DNA from: Noviluteimonas sp052115395
Lineage (GTDB): Bacteria; Pseudomonadota; Gammaproteobacteria; Xanthomonadales; Xanthomonadaceae
Direction: 5' to 3' (one strand)
NCBI GenBank assembly: GCA_052115395.1
Contig: JBFRGO010000004.1
Length of the DNA: 64,000 nt
Part shown: positions 8,346 through 19,518 of the stretch, one piece after another
How the letters are laid out: every line of letters begins with the position of its first letter
Position numbering within the stretch: position 1 is the first letter of the stretch
The notes under the pieces: model-generated
What the model was told of the DNA's origin: nothing
The model's input: the letters and a program-made list of their open reading frames with translations, nothing else
Databases searched by the model: none
Translations under genes and position numbers: made by a program

Positions 8346-8374
8346 TTGGCGTGTTGTCCCGCGACGGCCACAAT
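8346..8374 (+). promoter_or_regulatory. Candidate sigma-70 promoter of aceF-lpdA
   Basis: TTGGCG (8346-8351), a 17-bp spacer and CACAAT (8369-8374) lie about 30 bp before the aceF start. The spacing is ideal and both hexamers are partial matches. It sits just after the previous terminator, where a promoter is needed. Confidence 0.4.
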
Positions 8375-8405
8375 AGACGGCCAACCTCCACGGAAGTCGT
8401 CCCCC

Positions 8406-9803
8406 ATGGCCGGAACCCAGGAAGCGAAAGTCCCCGACATCGGTGGTTACGACGACGTGCCCGTCATCGAACTGCTCGTCGCCGTCGGCGACACGGTGAA
8501 AGCCGACCAGGGACTGGTCACGCTGGAATCGGACAAGGCGACGATGGAAGTGCCCGCGCCGTTCGCCGGCGTGGTGCGCGAGTTGAAGGTCAAGGTCGGC
8601 GACAAGTTGTCCGAAGGCAGTGTCGTGGCGCTGATCGAAGCGACGGATGCACCGGCTGCGAGCGCCGAAGCACCGAAGGCGCCCGCGGCGGCCGCGGCAG
8701 CGCCGACGCCGCCCGCACCCACGCCTGCACCGCCGCAGGCGACGAAGCCCGCTGCGGAAACCGGCACGAAAGTCGAACCCGTCGCGCCGTCGACGCTCGA
8801 CACCAAGCCCGGCATCGATGCCGAAGCCTTGCCGCCGCGTTCGCCGCCGGTGGCTTTCGACGCCGATGGCCTGTTGCCGGACAAAGTGCCTTACGCAAGT
8901 CCGGGTGTGCGCCTGTTCGCGCGCGAGCTCGGCGTGGACCTGGCGCAACTGCAGGGCAGCGGCCGCAAGGGACGCATCGAAAAACAGGACGTGCAGGACT
9001 TCGTGAAGCGCGCGCTCTCCGGTGGTGCCGCGCCCTCGGCCGGTGTCGCGCATGCGGGCGGCGGTTTGAACCTGCTGCCGTGGCCGCACGTGGATTTCAC
9101 CAAGTTCGGCGAAATCGAAACGCGGCCGCTCACGCGCATCCAGAAGATTTCCGGTGCGAACCTTTCGCGCAACTGGGCGATGATCCCGCACGTCACGCAA
9201 CACGACGATGCGGACATCACCGAGCTCGAAGCGCTGCGCGTTTCGATCAACAAGGAAAACGAGAAGGCCGGCATCAAGGTGACGATGCTCGCTTTCATCA
9301 TGAAGGCCTGCGTGGTCGCGCTGCAGAAGTTCCCGAACTTCAACGCATCGCTGGATGCGAGCGGCGAGAACCTCACGCTCAAGAAGTACTTCAACATCGG
9401 CTTCGCCGCCGATACGCCCAACGGCCTGGTCGTGCCCGTGATCCGCGACGTCGACAAGAAGGGCGTGCTGCAGATCGCGAAGGAAACCTCGGAGCTCGCG
9501 GGCAAGGCGCGCGAAGGCAAACTCTCGCCGGCCGAAATGAGCGGTGGGTGTTTTTCGGTCAGTTCGCTCGGCGGCATCGGCGGCACGGCGTTCACGCCGA
9601 TCATCAACGCGCCGGAAGTGGCGATCCTCGGTGTCTCCAAGTCGTCGATGAAGCCGATGTGGGACGGGAAGCAATTCCAGCCGCGCCTGGTGTTGCCGCT
9701 CTCGCTCAGCTACGACCATCGCTTGATCGACGGCGCCGCCGCGGCGCGCTTCACCGCGTTCCTGGCGCAACTGCTCGGCGACCTGCGTCGCGCGACGCTC
9801 TGA
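8406..9803 (+). CDS. aceF: Pyruvate dehydrogenase E2, dihydrolipoyl acetyltransferase
   Basis: The product has 465 residues: one lipoyl domain (about 5-80, lipoyl-Lys in LESDKATMEV), an Ala/Pro-rich linker (85-150), a peripheral-subunit-binding domain (about 160-200, ASPGVRLFARELGVDL) and the acyltransferase domain with the catalytic motif SYDHRLIDGAAAARF near the end. It moves the acetyl group from lipoate to CoA in the pyruvate dehydrogenase complex. The single lipoyl domain is fewer than the three of E. coli. The E3 gene lpdA follows 16 bp later; no aceE (E1) gene is present in the window. Confidence 0.92.
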   Translation: MAGTQEAKVPDIGGYDDVPVIELLVAVGDTVKADQGLVTLESDKATMEVPAPFAGVVRELKVKVGDKLSEGSVVALIEATDAPAASAEAPKAPAAAAAAPTPPAPTPAPPQATKPAAETGTKVEPVAPSTLDTKPGIDAEALPPRSPPVAFDADGLLPDKVPYASPGVRLFARELGVDLAQLQGSGRKGRIEKQDVQDFVKRALSGGAAPSAGVAHAGGGLNLLPWPHVDFTKFGEIETRPLTRIQKISGANLSRNWAMIPHVTQHDDADITELEALRVSINKENEKAGIKVTMLAFIMKACVVALQKFPNFNASLDASGENLTLKKYFNIGFAADTPNGLVVPVIRDVDKKGVLQIAKETSELAGKAREGKLSPAEMSGGCFSVSSLGGIGGTAFTPIINAPEVAILGVSKSSMKPMWDGKQFQPRLVLPLSLSYDHRLIDGAAAARFTAFLAQLLGDLRRATL

Positions 9804-9819
9804 CCGAGGAGATTGGCGC

Positions 9820-11637
9820 ATGGCACGCACCGAAGTGAAGGTTCCCGACATCGGCGGCTACGACGATGTTCCGGTCATCGAATTGCTCGTCGCCGTCGGC
9901 GACACCGTGAAGCTCGACCAGGGCCTGGTCACGCTGGAATCGGACAAGGCGACGATGGAAGTGCCGGCGTCGGTGGCCGGCAAGATCGTCGAATTGAAAG
10001 TGAAGGTCGGCGACAAGTTGTCGGAAGGCAGCGTCGTGGCGATCGTCGAGAGCGAAGGCGCGAGCGACGCGCCCGCGCCTGCGAAAGCCGAAGCGCCTGC
10101 GAAAACCGAAGCGCCGAAGCCCGCGCAATCCACCGCGCCTGCGCCTGCGCACGCAACGCCGGTGACGCCGTCGCCCGCGACGCCGTCGAGCGGCCCCGCG
10201 CCCGCCGCCGCCACCGGCCGCAAGGCCGACATCGAATGCCAGATCGTCGTGATCGGTTCGGGCCCCGGCGGTTACAACGCCGTCTTCCGCGCAGCCGACC
10301 TCGGCATGGACGCGGTGGTCGTCGAACGCTACGCCGCGCTCGGCGGCGTGTGCCTCAACGTCGGTTGCATTCCGTCCAAGGCGCTGTTGCATGCGGCGGC
10401 CGTCGTCGACGAAGCGGCGCACGCGAAGGACTTCGGCATCACCTTCGGTGCACCGAAGATCGAACTCGATGCGCTGCGCAAGTACAAGGACAAGGTCGTC
10501 GGCCAGCTCACCAAGGGCTTGGCCGGCATGGCCAAGCAGCGCAAGGTGCGGCAGGTGCAGGGCACGGCGAAGTTCGTTTCGCCCAACGAGCTGGAAATCA
10601 CCGGCGAAGGCGGCACGCAACTGCTGCGTTTCCAGTACTGCATCATCGCGGCCGGTTCGCAGCCGGTGAAGCTTCCGAGCTTCGACTGGACCGACAAGCG
10701 CATCATGGATTCGACCGATGCGCTCGACCTGGCCGACATCCCGAAATCCCTGCTCGTCGTCGGCGGCGGCATCATCGGCCTGGAAATGGCGACGGTGTAT
10801 CGCGCGCTGGGCAGCGAAGTGACCGTCGTCGAATTGCTCGACCAACTGATGCCGGGCGCCGACGCCGACCTGGTCAAGCCGCTCGCCGCGCGCCTGAAGA
10901 AGCAGGGCGCGAAGGTGCACCTCAAAACGAAGGTCGTCGCCAGCGAAGCGAAGAAGGCCGGCATCGACGTCGCGTTCGAAGGCGAAAACATTCCCGAGCG
11001 CAAGACGTTCGATCGCGTGCTCGTCGCCGTGGGCCGCAGCGCGAACGGCGGCAAGCTCGATGCCGCGCGCGCCGGCGTGCAGGTCACCGATCGCGGCTAC
11101 ATTCCCGTCGATCGGCAGATGCGCACCAACGTGCCGCACATTTTCGCGATCGGCGATCTGATCGGTAACCCGATGCTCGCGCACAAGGCGGCGCACGAAG
11201 GTCGCCTTGCGGCGGAAGTGGCCAGCGGGATGAAGCGCGAGTGGGTCGCGCGCGTGATTCCTTCGGTCGCCTACACCGATCCGGAAATCGCCTGGGTCGG
11301 CGTGACCGAAGCCGAAGCCGCCGCGAAGGGATTGAACGTCGGCGTCGGCAAGTTCCCGTGGGCGGCGAGCGGCCGCGCGATCGGCATCGACCGCACCGAG
11401 GGATTCACCAAGCTGATCTTCGACCAGGCCACGCATCGCGTGATCGGCGGCGGCATCGTCGGCGTGCACGCGGGCGATCTCATCAGCGAGATCGCGCTGG
11501 CGATCGAGATGGGCGCCGATGCCGAAGACATCGGTTCGACGATCCACCCGCATCCGACCTTGAGCGAATCGGTGGGCTTCGCGGCCGAAGTGTTCGAAGG
11601 CACGGCGACGGACATCTACGCGCCGAAGAAAAAGTGA
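9820..11637 (+). CDS. lpdA: Dihydrolipoyl dehydrogenase (E3) with fused N-terminal lipoyl domain
   Basis: The product has 605 residues. Residues 1-80 repeat the lipoyl domain of the upstream E2 (again LESDKATMEV). An Ala/Pro linker runs to about 135, and a full flavoprotein disulfide reductase follows. FAD binding is shown by VIGSGPGGYNAVFRAADLG, the redox pair by GGVCLNVGCIPSKALL, the NAD site by VGGGIIGLEMATVYRALGSE, and the active-site His-Glu by HPHPTLSE near the C-terminus. It reoxidises lipoate for the complex. The lipoyl-E3 fusion is known in Neisseria and xanthomonads. It is the second gene of the aceF operon. Confidence 0.93.
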   Translation: MARTEVKVPDIGGYDDVPVIELLVAVGDTVKLDQGLVTLESDKATMEVPASVAGKIVELKVKVGDKLSEGSVVAIVESEGASDAPAPAKAEAPAKTEAPKPAQSTAPAPAHATPVTPSPATPSSGPAPAAATGRKADIECQIVVIGSGPGGYNAVFRAADLGMDAVVVERYAALGGVCLNVGCIPSKALLHAAAVVDEAAHAKDFGITFGAPKIELDALRKYKDKVVGQLTKGLAGMAKQRKVRQVQGTAKFVSPNELEITGEGGTQLLRFQYCIIAAGSQPVKLPSFDWTDKRIMDSTDALDLADIPKSLLVVGGGIIGLEMATVYRALGSEVTVVELLDQLMPGADADLVKPLAARLKKQGAKVHLKTKVVASEAKKAGIDVAFEGENIPERKTFDRVLVAVGRSANGGKLDAARAGVQVTDRGYIPVDRQMRTNVPHIFAIGDLIGNPMLAHKAAHEGRLAAEVASGMKREWVARVIPSVAYTDPEIAWVGVTEAEAAAKGLNVGVGKFPWAASGRAIGIDRTEGFTKLIFDQATHRVIGGGIVGVHAGDLISEIALAIEMGADAEDIGSTIHPHPTLSESVGFAAEVFEGTATDIYAPKKK

Positions 11638-11667
11638 CGTTGTAAACAGGCGTCCCACAAAAGGCGA

Positions 11668-11695
11668 AGCCCCGACGCGACGAGACGCCGGGGCT
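11668..11695 (+). terminator. Possible terminator hairpin after lpdA (no U-tract)
   Basis: AGCCCCG (11668-11674) pairs with CGGGGCT (11689-11695) around a 14-base loop, about 30 bp past the lpdA stop. No T-run follows, so it is a weak or factor-dependent terminator. The rest of the roughly 300-bp gap (11638-11938) holds the ATP synthase promoter and leader. Confidence 0.4.
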
Positions 11696-11847
11696 CCGAT
11701 GAGCCTGCCGCGAGGACCGACGAGGAAGTAGCGACAGCCTCCGATCCTACTGACCGGCGTCCCCGCGAAAGGTTCCAATCGTTCGCGCAAGCCGTGCGGG
11801 CGAAGCGTTCAGAACGCTAACTGCCTGATTTCCGGTGCTTCCGGCGG

Positions 11848-11876
11848 TTGCCGCACGTCCGGCACCGCTTTATACT
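11848..11876 (+). promoter_or_regulatory. Sigma-70 promoter of the atp operon
   Basis: TTGCCG (11848-11853), a 17-bp spacer and TATACT (11871-11876) are both near-consensus. Transcription should start near 11883, giving a leader of about 55 nt. A short GGGCT/AGCCC hairpin (11881-11896) sits at the very 5' end of that leader. Confidence 0.7.
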
Positions 11877-11938
11877 TTCGGGGCTTCGCGGAGCCCTTTC
11901 AGGTCCGCAGCCTCCGTCACCTCCCCCGGATCACGCGC

Positions 11939-12307
11939 GTGCTGAACACCGTCGCCGCCGGCCGGCGGCTGGCGCAGCGCACGGCCGCCACGCAGGCGCT
12001 CGTGACGCTGGCGACAGCCCTGGCCTGCCTGATGTCCGGCCGTGAAGCCGCGCTCGGTGCGCTGGTGGGCGGTGGCTCGATGACGCTCGGTGGCCTGGTG
12101 GCCGCATGGAGCGCCTTCGGAGGTGGCGTGCAGGGAGCGGGCATGGCGCTGGGGCGCCTGCTGCTCGGGCTCGCCGGCAAGTGGGTCGTCGTGGTCGTCG
12201 GGGTCTTCCTTGCGATCGCGGTATGGCACCTGCCTCCGATGGCGGTGCTCGGCGGCGCGGCGATGGCCGCGGTCGCCATGCTGGTGGCGACAAAACTTTG
12301 GGCGTGA
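11939..12307 (+). CDS. atpI: ATP synthase subunit I (assembly factor)
   Basis: The product has 122 residues and four hydrophobic helices (for example ALVTLATALACLM and LLLGLAGKWVVVVVGVFLAI). It is the first gene of the atp cluster, where AtpI assists c-ring assembly or stability. GTG at 11939 gives a protein of normal length. It is separated from atpB by less than 30 bp. Confidence 0.8.
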   Translation: MLNTVAAGRRLAQRTAATQALVTLATALACLMSGREAALGALVGGGSMTLGGLVAAWSAFGGGVQGAGMALGRLLLGLAGKWVVVVVGVFLAIAVWHLPPMAVLGGAAMAAVAMLVATKLWA

Positions 12308-12331
12308 GTGGCTTTGAACCGAGGAAGCGGC

Positions 12332-13159
12332 GTGAGTCCTGAAAAGAGCAGCGGTGGCCTGACCGAATACATCGTCCACCACCTGACGCACTGGAAAGTG
12401 CAGGTGCTGGGCCACGACTTCCACATGGACTCGTGGCTGGTCGCGCTCGTCGTCGGCCTGCTGGGCTGCTTCCTGCTGTGGACCCAGGCGCGCAAGGCGA
12501 CCGCCGGCGTGCCGTCCAAGCCGCAGGCCTTCGTCGAGATCGTCGTCGAATTCGTCGACAGCCAGGTCAAGGACACCTTCCACGGCGACCGCCGCTTCAT
12601 CGCGCCGCTGGCCCTGACGATCTTCGTCTGGGTGATCTTCATGAACACCATGGACCTGCTGCCGCTCGACATCCCGAGCGCCGCGGTCACCGCCTTCGCC
12701 GGCCACGAAGTCGCGCACCACACCTACCTGCGCTGGGTGCCGACCGCCGACGTCAACACCACGTTCGGCATGTCGATCACCGTCTTCTTCCTGATCATCT
12801 TCTATTCGATCAAGGCCAAGGGCGGCTGGGGCTTCACGAAGGAGCTGTTCACCGCACCGTTCCACGCCGATGGCGTGTTCGCCAAGATCGTGCTCGCGAT
12901 CCCCAATTTCTTCCTCAACGTCGTCGAATACCTGTCCAAGCCGGTGAGCCTGGGCATGCGACTGTTCGGCAACATGTACGCCGGCGAGCTCGTCTTCATG
13001 TTGATCGCGGGGCTGTTCGCCTCGTGGATCACCTTCGTGCCCGGCGTGATCTTCAATTCGATCTGGGCCGTGTTCCACATCCTGATCATCGTGTTGCAGG
13101 CCTTCATCTTCATGGTGCTGACCGTCGTGTACCTCGCGATGGCCCACGAGCACCACTAA
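12332..13159 (+). CDS. atpB: F1Fo ATP synthase subunit a
   Basis: The product has 275 residues with five to six membrane helices. The essential Arg lies in the motif SKPVSLGMRLFGNMYAGEL, which faces the c-ring proton sites. I prefer GTG 12332 because AGGA at 12322 lies 6 bases upstream; GTG 12308, directly after the atpI stop, would add eight residues. The protein forms the proton half-channels of the Fo sector. Confidence 0.93.
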   Translation: MSPEKSSGGLTEYIVHHLTHWKVQVLGHDFHMDSWLVALVVGLLGCFLLWTQARKATAGVPSKPQAFVEIVVEFVDSQVKDTFHGDRRFIAPLALTIFVWVIFMNTMDLLPLDIPSAAVTAFAGHEVAHHTYLRWVPTADVNTTFGMSITVFFLIIFYSIKAKGGWGFTKELFTAPFHADGVFAKIVLAIPNFFLNVVEYLSKPVSLGMRLFGNMYAGELVFMLIAGLFASWITFVPGVIFNSIWAVFHILIIVLQAFIFMVLTVVYLAMAHEHH

Positions 13160-13236
13160 CGGTTTTCCCGCGGCAAGCACCATCCGTTTTCGCTTCACCC
13201 TTCAAACCAACTAGTCAGTTCATCCGGAGATCCACC

Positions 13237-13512
13237 ATGGAATTCATCGCCAACGTCCAGGGCCTCACCGCCGTCGCCATCGGCATCATCGTCGGCCTGG
13301 GTGCGCTCGGCGCCGCCCTCGGCATCGGCATCATGGGTTCGAAGTTCCTCGAATCCGCCGCCCGCCAGCCCGAACTCGTCCCGATGCTCCAGGGCCGCAT
13401 GTTCCTGCTCGCCGGCCTGATCGACGCGGCGTTCCTGATCGGCGTCGGCGTGGCGATGATGTTCGCGTTCGCCAACCCGCTGCTGGCCGCCCTCCAGGGC
13501 GCCGCTGCCTGA
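13237..13512 (+). CDS. atpE: F1Fo ATP synthase subunit c
   Basis: The product has 91 residues folding as a two-helix hairpin. The first helix has the Gly-rich packing motif GLGALGAALGIGIMG. The polar loop is ARQPELVP, and the proton-carrying carboxylate is the Asp in GLIDAAFLIGVGVA of helix 2. An Asp here, with no sodium-site Gln/Glu pattern in helix 1, points to a proton-driven enzyme. GGAGA upstream of ATG 13237 is a good ribosome site, consistent with the high stoichiometry of c. Confidence 0.95.
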   Translation: MEFIANVQGLTAVAIGIIVGLGALGAALGIGIMGSKFLESAARQPELVPMLQGRMFLLAGLIDAAFLIGVGVAMMFAFANPLLAALQGAAA

Positions 13513-13605
13513 GCAGCACCCGCGCGCACGCCATGACGGCGTGCGCGTTGTTGGACCCGGCGTCGCGGCATCCGGCCGCGTCGCCTTCGATTCGCAGGGC
13601 ATGAC

Positions 13606-14076
13606 ATGAATCCGAATATCACCTTGCTTGGCCAGATGATCTCGTTCGCGATCCTCATCTGGTTCACCGTGAAGTTCATCTGGCCGCCGCTGATGAAGGC
13701 GATCGAAGACCGTCAGCAGAAGATCGCCGAAGGTCTCGCCGCCGCCGACCAGAGCCAGAAGAACCTCGCGCAGGCGCAGGACAAGGTCAACGAAGAACTC
13801 AAGGCCGCGCGCGTCAAGGCCAACGAGATCATCGAGCAGGCCCACGCCCGCGCCAACCAGATGGTCGACCAGGCCAAGACCGACGCGATCGCCGAAGCCA
13901 ATCGCCAGAAGGCGCTGGCCGAAGCCGAAATCGCGGCCGCCGCCAACCGTGCGAAGGAAGACCTGCGCAAGCAGGTGTCCGTCCTCGCCGTGACCGGCGC
14001 CGAAAAGCTGCTCAAGCGCGAGATCGACGCCAACGCCCACAAGGCGCTGATCGACGACCTGGCCGCGCAGCTCTGA
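13606..14076 (+). CDS. atpF: F1Fo ATP synthase subunit b
   Basis: The product has 156 residues. One N-terminal membrane helix (MISFAILIWFTVKFIWPPL) is followed by a long charged amphipathic helix rich in Ala, Glu, Lys and Gln (KVNEELKAARVKANEIIEQA) that dimerises as the peripheral stalk. It anchors F1 via the delta subunit, whose gene follows after 10 bp. Confidence 0.95.
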   Translation: MNPNITLLGQMISFAILIWFTVKFIWPPLMKAIEDRQQKIAEGLAAADQSQKNLAQAQDKVNEELKAARVKANEIIEQAHARANQMVDQAKTDAIAEANRQKALAEAEIAAAANRAKEDLRKQVSVLAVTGAEKLLKREIDANAHKALIDDLAAQL

Positions 14077-14086
14077 GGACGCATCG

Positions 14087-14623
14087 ATGAGCCAGGCCCT
14101 GACCCTCGCCCGTCCCTACGCCCGCGCCGCGTTCTCGCTGGCGCGCGAAGGCAACGCGCTCGCCGGCTGGTCCGATGCGCTCGGTTTCGCCGCGCGTGTC
14201 GCGGCCGATCCGCGCGTGGCCGCGCTCCTGGGCAACCCCGCGCTGACGCAAGCCGATGCAGTGACCCTGCTGACGCCGCCGCAGGTGGCGATCGAAGGCG
14301 AAACCTTCGCCCGCTTCCTCGCGCTGCTCGCCGACAACCGCCGCCTCGCCGCACTGCCGGAAATCGCCGGCCTGTTCGACGAGCTGCGTTTCGAAGCCGA
14401 GCGCGTCGTCAAGGCGCGCATCACCTCCGCCACCGCGTTGCCGGCCGCCGAGCTCGCCACCATCAAGGCCGCGCTGGTCAAGCGCTTCGGCCGCGAAGTG
14501 GATGTCGAGACCGCGGTCGACGAATCGCTGATCGGCGGCGCGGTGATCGATGCAGGCGACGTGGTCATCGATGGCTCGCTGCGCGGAAAGCTCGGTCGCC
14601 TCCAGGCCGCGCTGTCCAACTAA
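14087..14623 (+). CDS. atpH: F1Fo ATP synthase subunit delta
   Basis: The product has 178 residues with the delta/OSCP pattern: N-terminal LARPYARAAFSLAREG and C-terminal ESLIGGAVIDAGDVVIDGSL. It links the b stalk to the top of F1. The position between atpF and atpA is the standard order. Confidence 0.94.
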   Translation: MSQALTLARPYARAAFSLAREGNALAGWSDALGFAARVAADPRVAALLGNPALTQADAVTLLTPPQVAIEGETFARFLALLADNRRLAALPEIAGLFDELRFEAERVVKARITSATALPAAELATIKAALVKRFGREVDVETAVDESLIGGAVIDAGDVVIDGSLRGKLGRLQAALSN

Positions 14624-14672
14624 TTCAAATGCACACGCCGGCGGCGACGCCGGCAATCTTGGGAAAACCGAC

Positions 14673-16223
<1,551 letters not shown>

Positions 16224-16236
16224 TCGGAGACGTACG

Positions 16237-17100
16237 ATGGCTGGTGGTCGCGAAATCAAAACCAAGATCAAGAGCGTGCAGAACACCCGCAAGGTGACGC
16301 GCGCGCTCGAGATGGTCTCGGCGTCCAAGATCCGCAAGGCGCAGGACCGCATGAAGGCCTCGCGCCCGTATGCGCGTGCGATGAAGCAGGTGATCGGCCA
16401 TCTCGCCCAGGCGAACTCCGAATACCGCCATCCCTACCTGGTGCAGCGCGCGGACGTGAAGCGCGTGGGCTACATCGTCGTTTCGTCCGACCGCGGCCTG
16501 GCCGGCGGCCTCAACAACAACCTGTTCCGCAAGATGCTGGCCGAGTTCCGCCAGTTCCAGCAGCAGGGGATCGAGGTCGACGTGGTTACCATCGGCCAGA
16601 AGGCCTCGGTGTTCTTCCGTCGCATCAAGGTCGGCATGCTCGGTTCGGTCACGCACCTGGGCGACACGCCGCACGTCGAACAGCTGGTGGGCGTCATCAA
16701 GGTGATGCTGGATGCCTACCAGGCCGGTACGGTCGACAAGGTGTTCCTCGCCTACAACGACTTCGTCAACACGATGACGCAGAAGGCGACGTTCGACCAG
16801 TTGCTGCCGCTGCCCGCGTCGGAAACGCAGGTCGCCAGGCACGACTGGGACTACCTGTACGAACCCGACGCGCAGGCCGTGCTGGAGCACGTGCTGACGC
16901 GTTACATCGAGTCGCTGGTGTACCAGGCGGTGCTCGAGAACGTGGCGTCCGAACATGCCGCGCGCATGGTCGCGATGAAGTCCGCGTCCGACAACGCCAC
17001 CAAGCTGATCGGCACGCTGAACCTGGTCTACAACAAGGCCCGCCAGGCGGCGATCACGCAAGAAATCTCCGAAATCGTGGGTGGTGCGGCGGCGGTGTAA
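16237..17100 (+). CDS. atpG: F1Fo ATP synthase subunit gamma
   Basis: The product has 287 residues: the N-terminal coiled-coil strand MAGGREIKTKIKSVQNTRKV and the C-terminal helix MVAMKSASDNATKLIGTLNL form the central rotor shaft. GGAGA precedes ATG 16237. It is the standard size for proteobacteria. Confidence 0.95.
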   Translation: MAGGREIKTKIKSVQNTRKVTRALEMVSASKIRKAQDRMKASRPYARAMKQVIGHLAQANSEYRHPYLVQRADVKRVGYIVVSSDRGLAGGLNNNLFRKMLAEFRQFQQQGIEVDVVTIGQKASVFFRRIKVGMLGSVTHLGDTPHVEQLVGVIKVMLDAYQAGTVDKVFLAYNDFVNTMTQKATFDQLLPLPASETQVARHDWDYLYEPDAQAVLEHVLTRYIESLVYQAVLENVASEHAARMVAMKSASDNATKLIGTLNLVYNKARQAAITQEISEIVGGAAAV

Positions 17101-17148
17101 ACCGCGCCCACCTTGAAGCAATCAAGAGTTATTACTGAGGCTATGGCT

Positions 17149-18552
<1,404 letters not shown>

Positions 18553-18564
18553 GGAGCACCTGGC

Positions 18565-18990
18565 ATGGCATCCACCATCCGCTGCGACATCGTGAGCGCC
18601 GAAGCCGAGATCTTCCGCGGCGAAGCCGAACTGGTCGTCGCCACCGGCGAGTTGGGCGAGCTCGGCATCGCGCCGAAGCACGCCCCGCTCATCACGCGCC
18701 TCAAGCCGGGCAAGGTCGTCGTGACCCTGCCTGGTGGCGAAAAGCTCGACTTCGCCATCTCCGGCGGCATCCTCGAGGTGCAGCCGCAGGTCGTCACCGT
18801 CCTCGCCGACACCGCGGTGCGCGCGCAGGACATCGACGAAGCCGCGGTTCGCGCCGCGAAGGAAGAAGCCGAGCGCGTCCTGGCGCGCCGTGGCGAAGCG
18901 ATGGAAATCGCCGAAGCGCAGGCGCGGCTCGCGGAAGTCACCGCGCAGTTGCAGGCGCTGGAACGCTTGCGCAAGAACCTCAAGCACTGA
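18565..18990 (+). CDS. atpC: F1Fo ATP synthase subunit epsilon
   Basis: The product has 141 residues: an N-terminal beta-sandwich (IRCDIVSAEAEIFRGEAELV, GELGIAPKHAPLITRL) and a C-terminal two-helix hairpin rich in Ala, Glu and Arg, which can inhibit F1. It is the last gene of the operon, with the terminator 20 bp downstream. Confidence 0.95.
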   Translation: MASTIRCDIVSAEAEIFRGEAELVVATGELGELGIAPKHAPLITRLKPGKVVVTLPGGEKLDFAISGGILEVQPQVVTVLADTAVRAQDIDEAAVRAAKEEAERVLARRGEAMEIAEAQARLAEVTAQLQALERLRKNLKH

Positions 18991-19010
18991 GCTTGTCGAC
19001 AAGCTTCACG

Positions 19011-19038
19011 AAAACGCCGGCCTTGCGCCGGCGTTTTT
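19011..19038 (+). terminator. Strong terminator of the atp operon
   Basis: AACGCCGGC (19013-19021) pairs with GCCGGCGTT (19027-19035) around CTTGC. It is flanked by AAAA on the left and TTTTT on the right, so it can act in both directions and also serves the convergent gtrA-like gene. Confidence 0.93.
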
Positions 19039-19049
19039 CGTTTGCGCGA

Positions 19050-19433
19050 TTACTTCTTGTAGACCCAGTGCCGCGAGAGCAAAAACCCCGTCACCCCGAG
19101 CACGCCCTCGACGCCCGGCTTGGCGAGCCACGCCCACTTCAAGCCCAGGTGATGGTCGATCATCCCCATCGACCATGTGCTGACGATCGTCGTGCCGGTC
19201 CACATCAGCACGAAGCGCAGGAGCTGCTTGCGACCGACGACCGTGTCGTCGCCGCTGAAGGTCAATTTCCCATTGAGCCAGTAGCCCAGGCACGCGCCGG
19301 CGACGCGGCCGAGCACGTTCGCCGGCTTGACCGGCATGCCCCAGCCGCTCAGCGCGACCAGGACGCCCCAGTCCACCAGCCACTGCACGATGCCGATGAT
19401 CAGGTACCCGCGTGCGTGCCGCCCCAGCGTCAT
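19050..19433 (-). CDS. GtrA-like family membrane protein
   Basis: The product has 127 residues and four membrane helices (YLIIGIVQWLVDWGVLVAL, RVAGACLGYWLNGKLTF, LRFVLMWTGTTIVSTWSM, and a C-terminal helix ending SRHWVYKK). GtrA-like proteins are small flippase-type subunits for undecaprenyl-linked sugars or polysaccharide decoration. No glycosyltransferase partner adjoins it; it stands alone, divergent from glmU. Confidence 0.78.
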   Translation of the reverse strand: MTLGRHARGYLIIGIVQWLVDWGVLVALSGWGMPVKPANVLGRVAGACLGYWLNGKLTFSGDDTVVGRKQLLRFVLMWTGTTIVSTWSMGMIDHHLGLKWAWLAKPGVEGVLGVTGFLLSRHWVYKK

Positions 19434-19482
19434 GCGTTCGTCCGTGAAGGAAAGGCCGACGCATCCTAGCAGCGACCACCGC

Positions 19483-19488
19483 TAGAAT
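19483..19488 (+). promoter_or_regulatory. Candidate -10 element of glmU
   Basis: TAGAAT is 31 bp before the glmU start, a plausible -10 hexamer. No good -35 lies at the right distance. Confidence 0.35.
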
Positions 19489-19518
19489 CCGTCGACACGT
19501 TTCCCCGGATCGGACCAG

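Noticed and set aside
11848..12045. Short plus-strand open frame preceding atpI
   Set aside because: It begins inside the promoter -35 region and overlaps atpI in another frame, with a Pro/Arg-rich product unlike any protein family.
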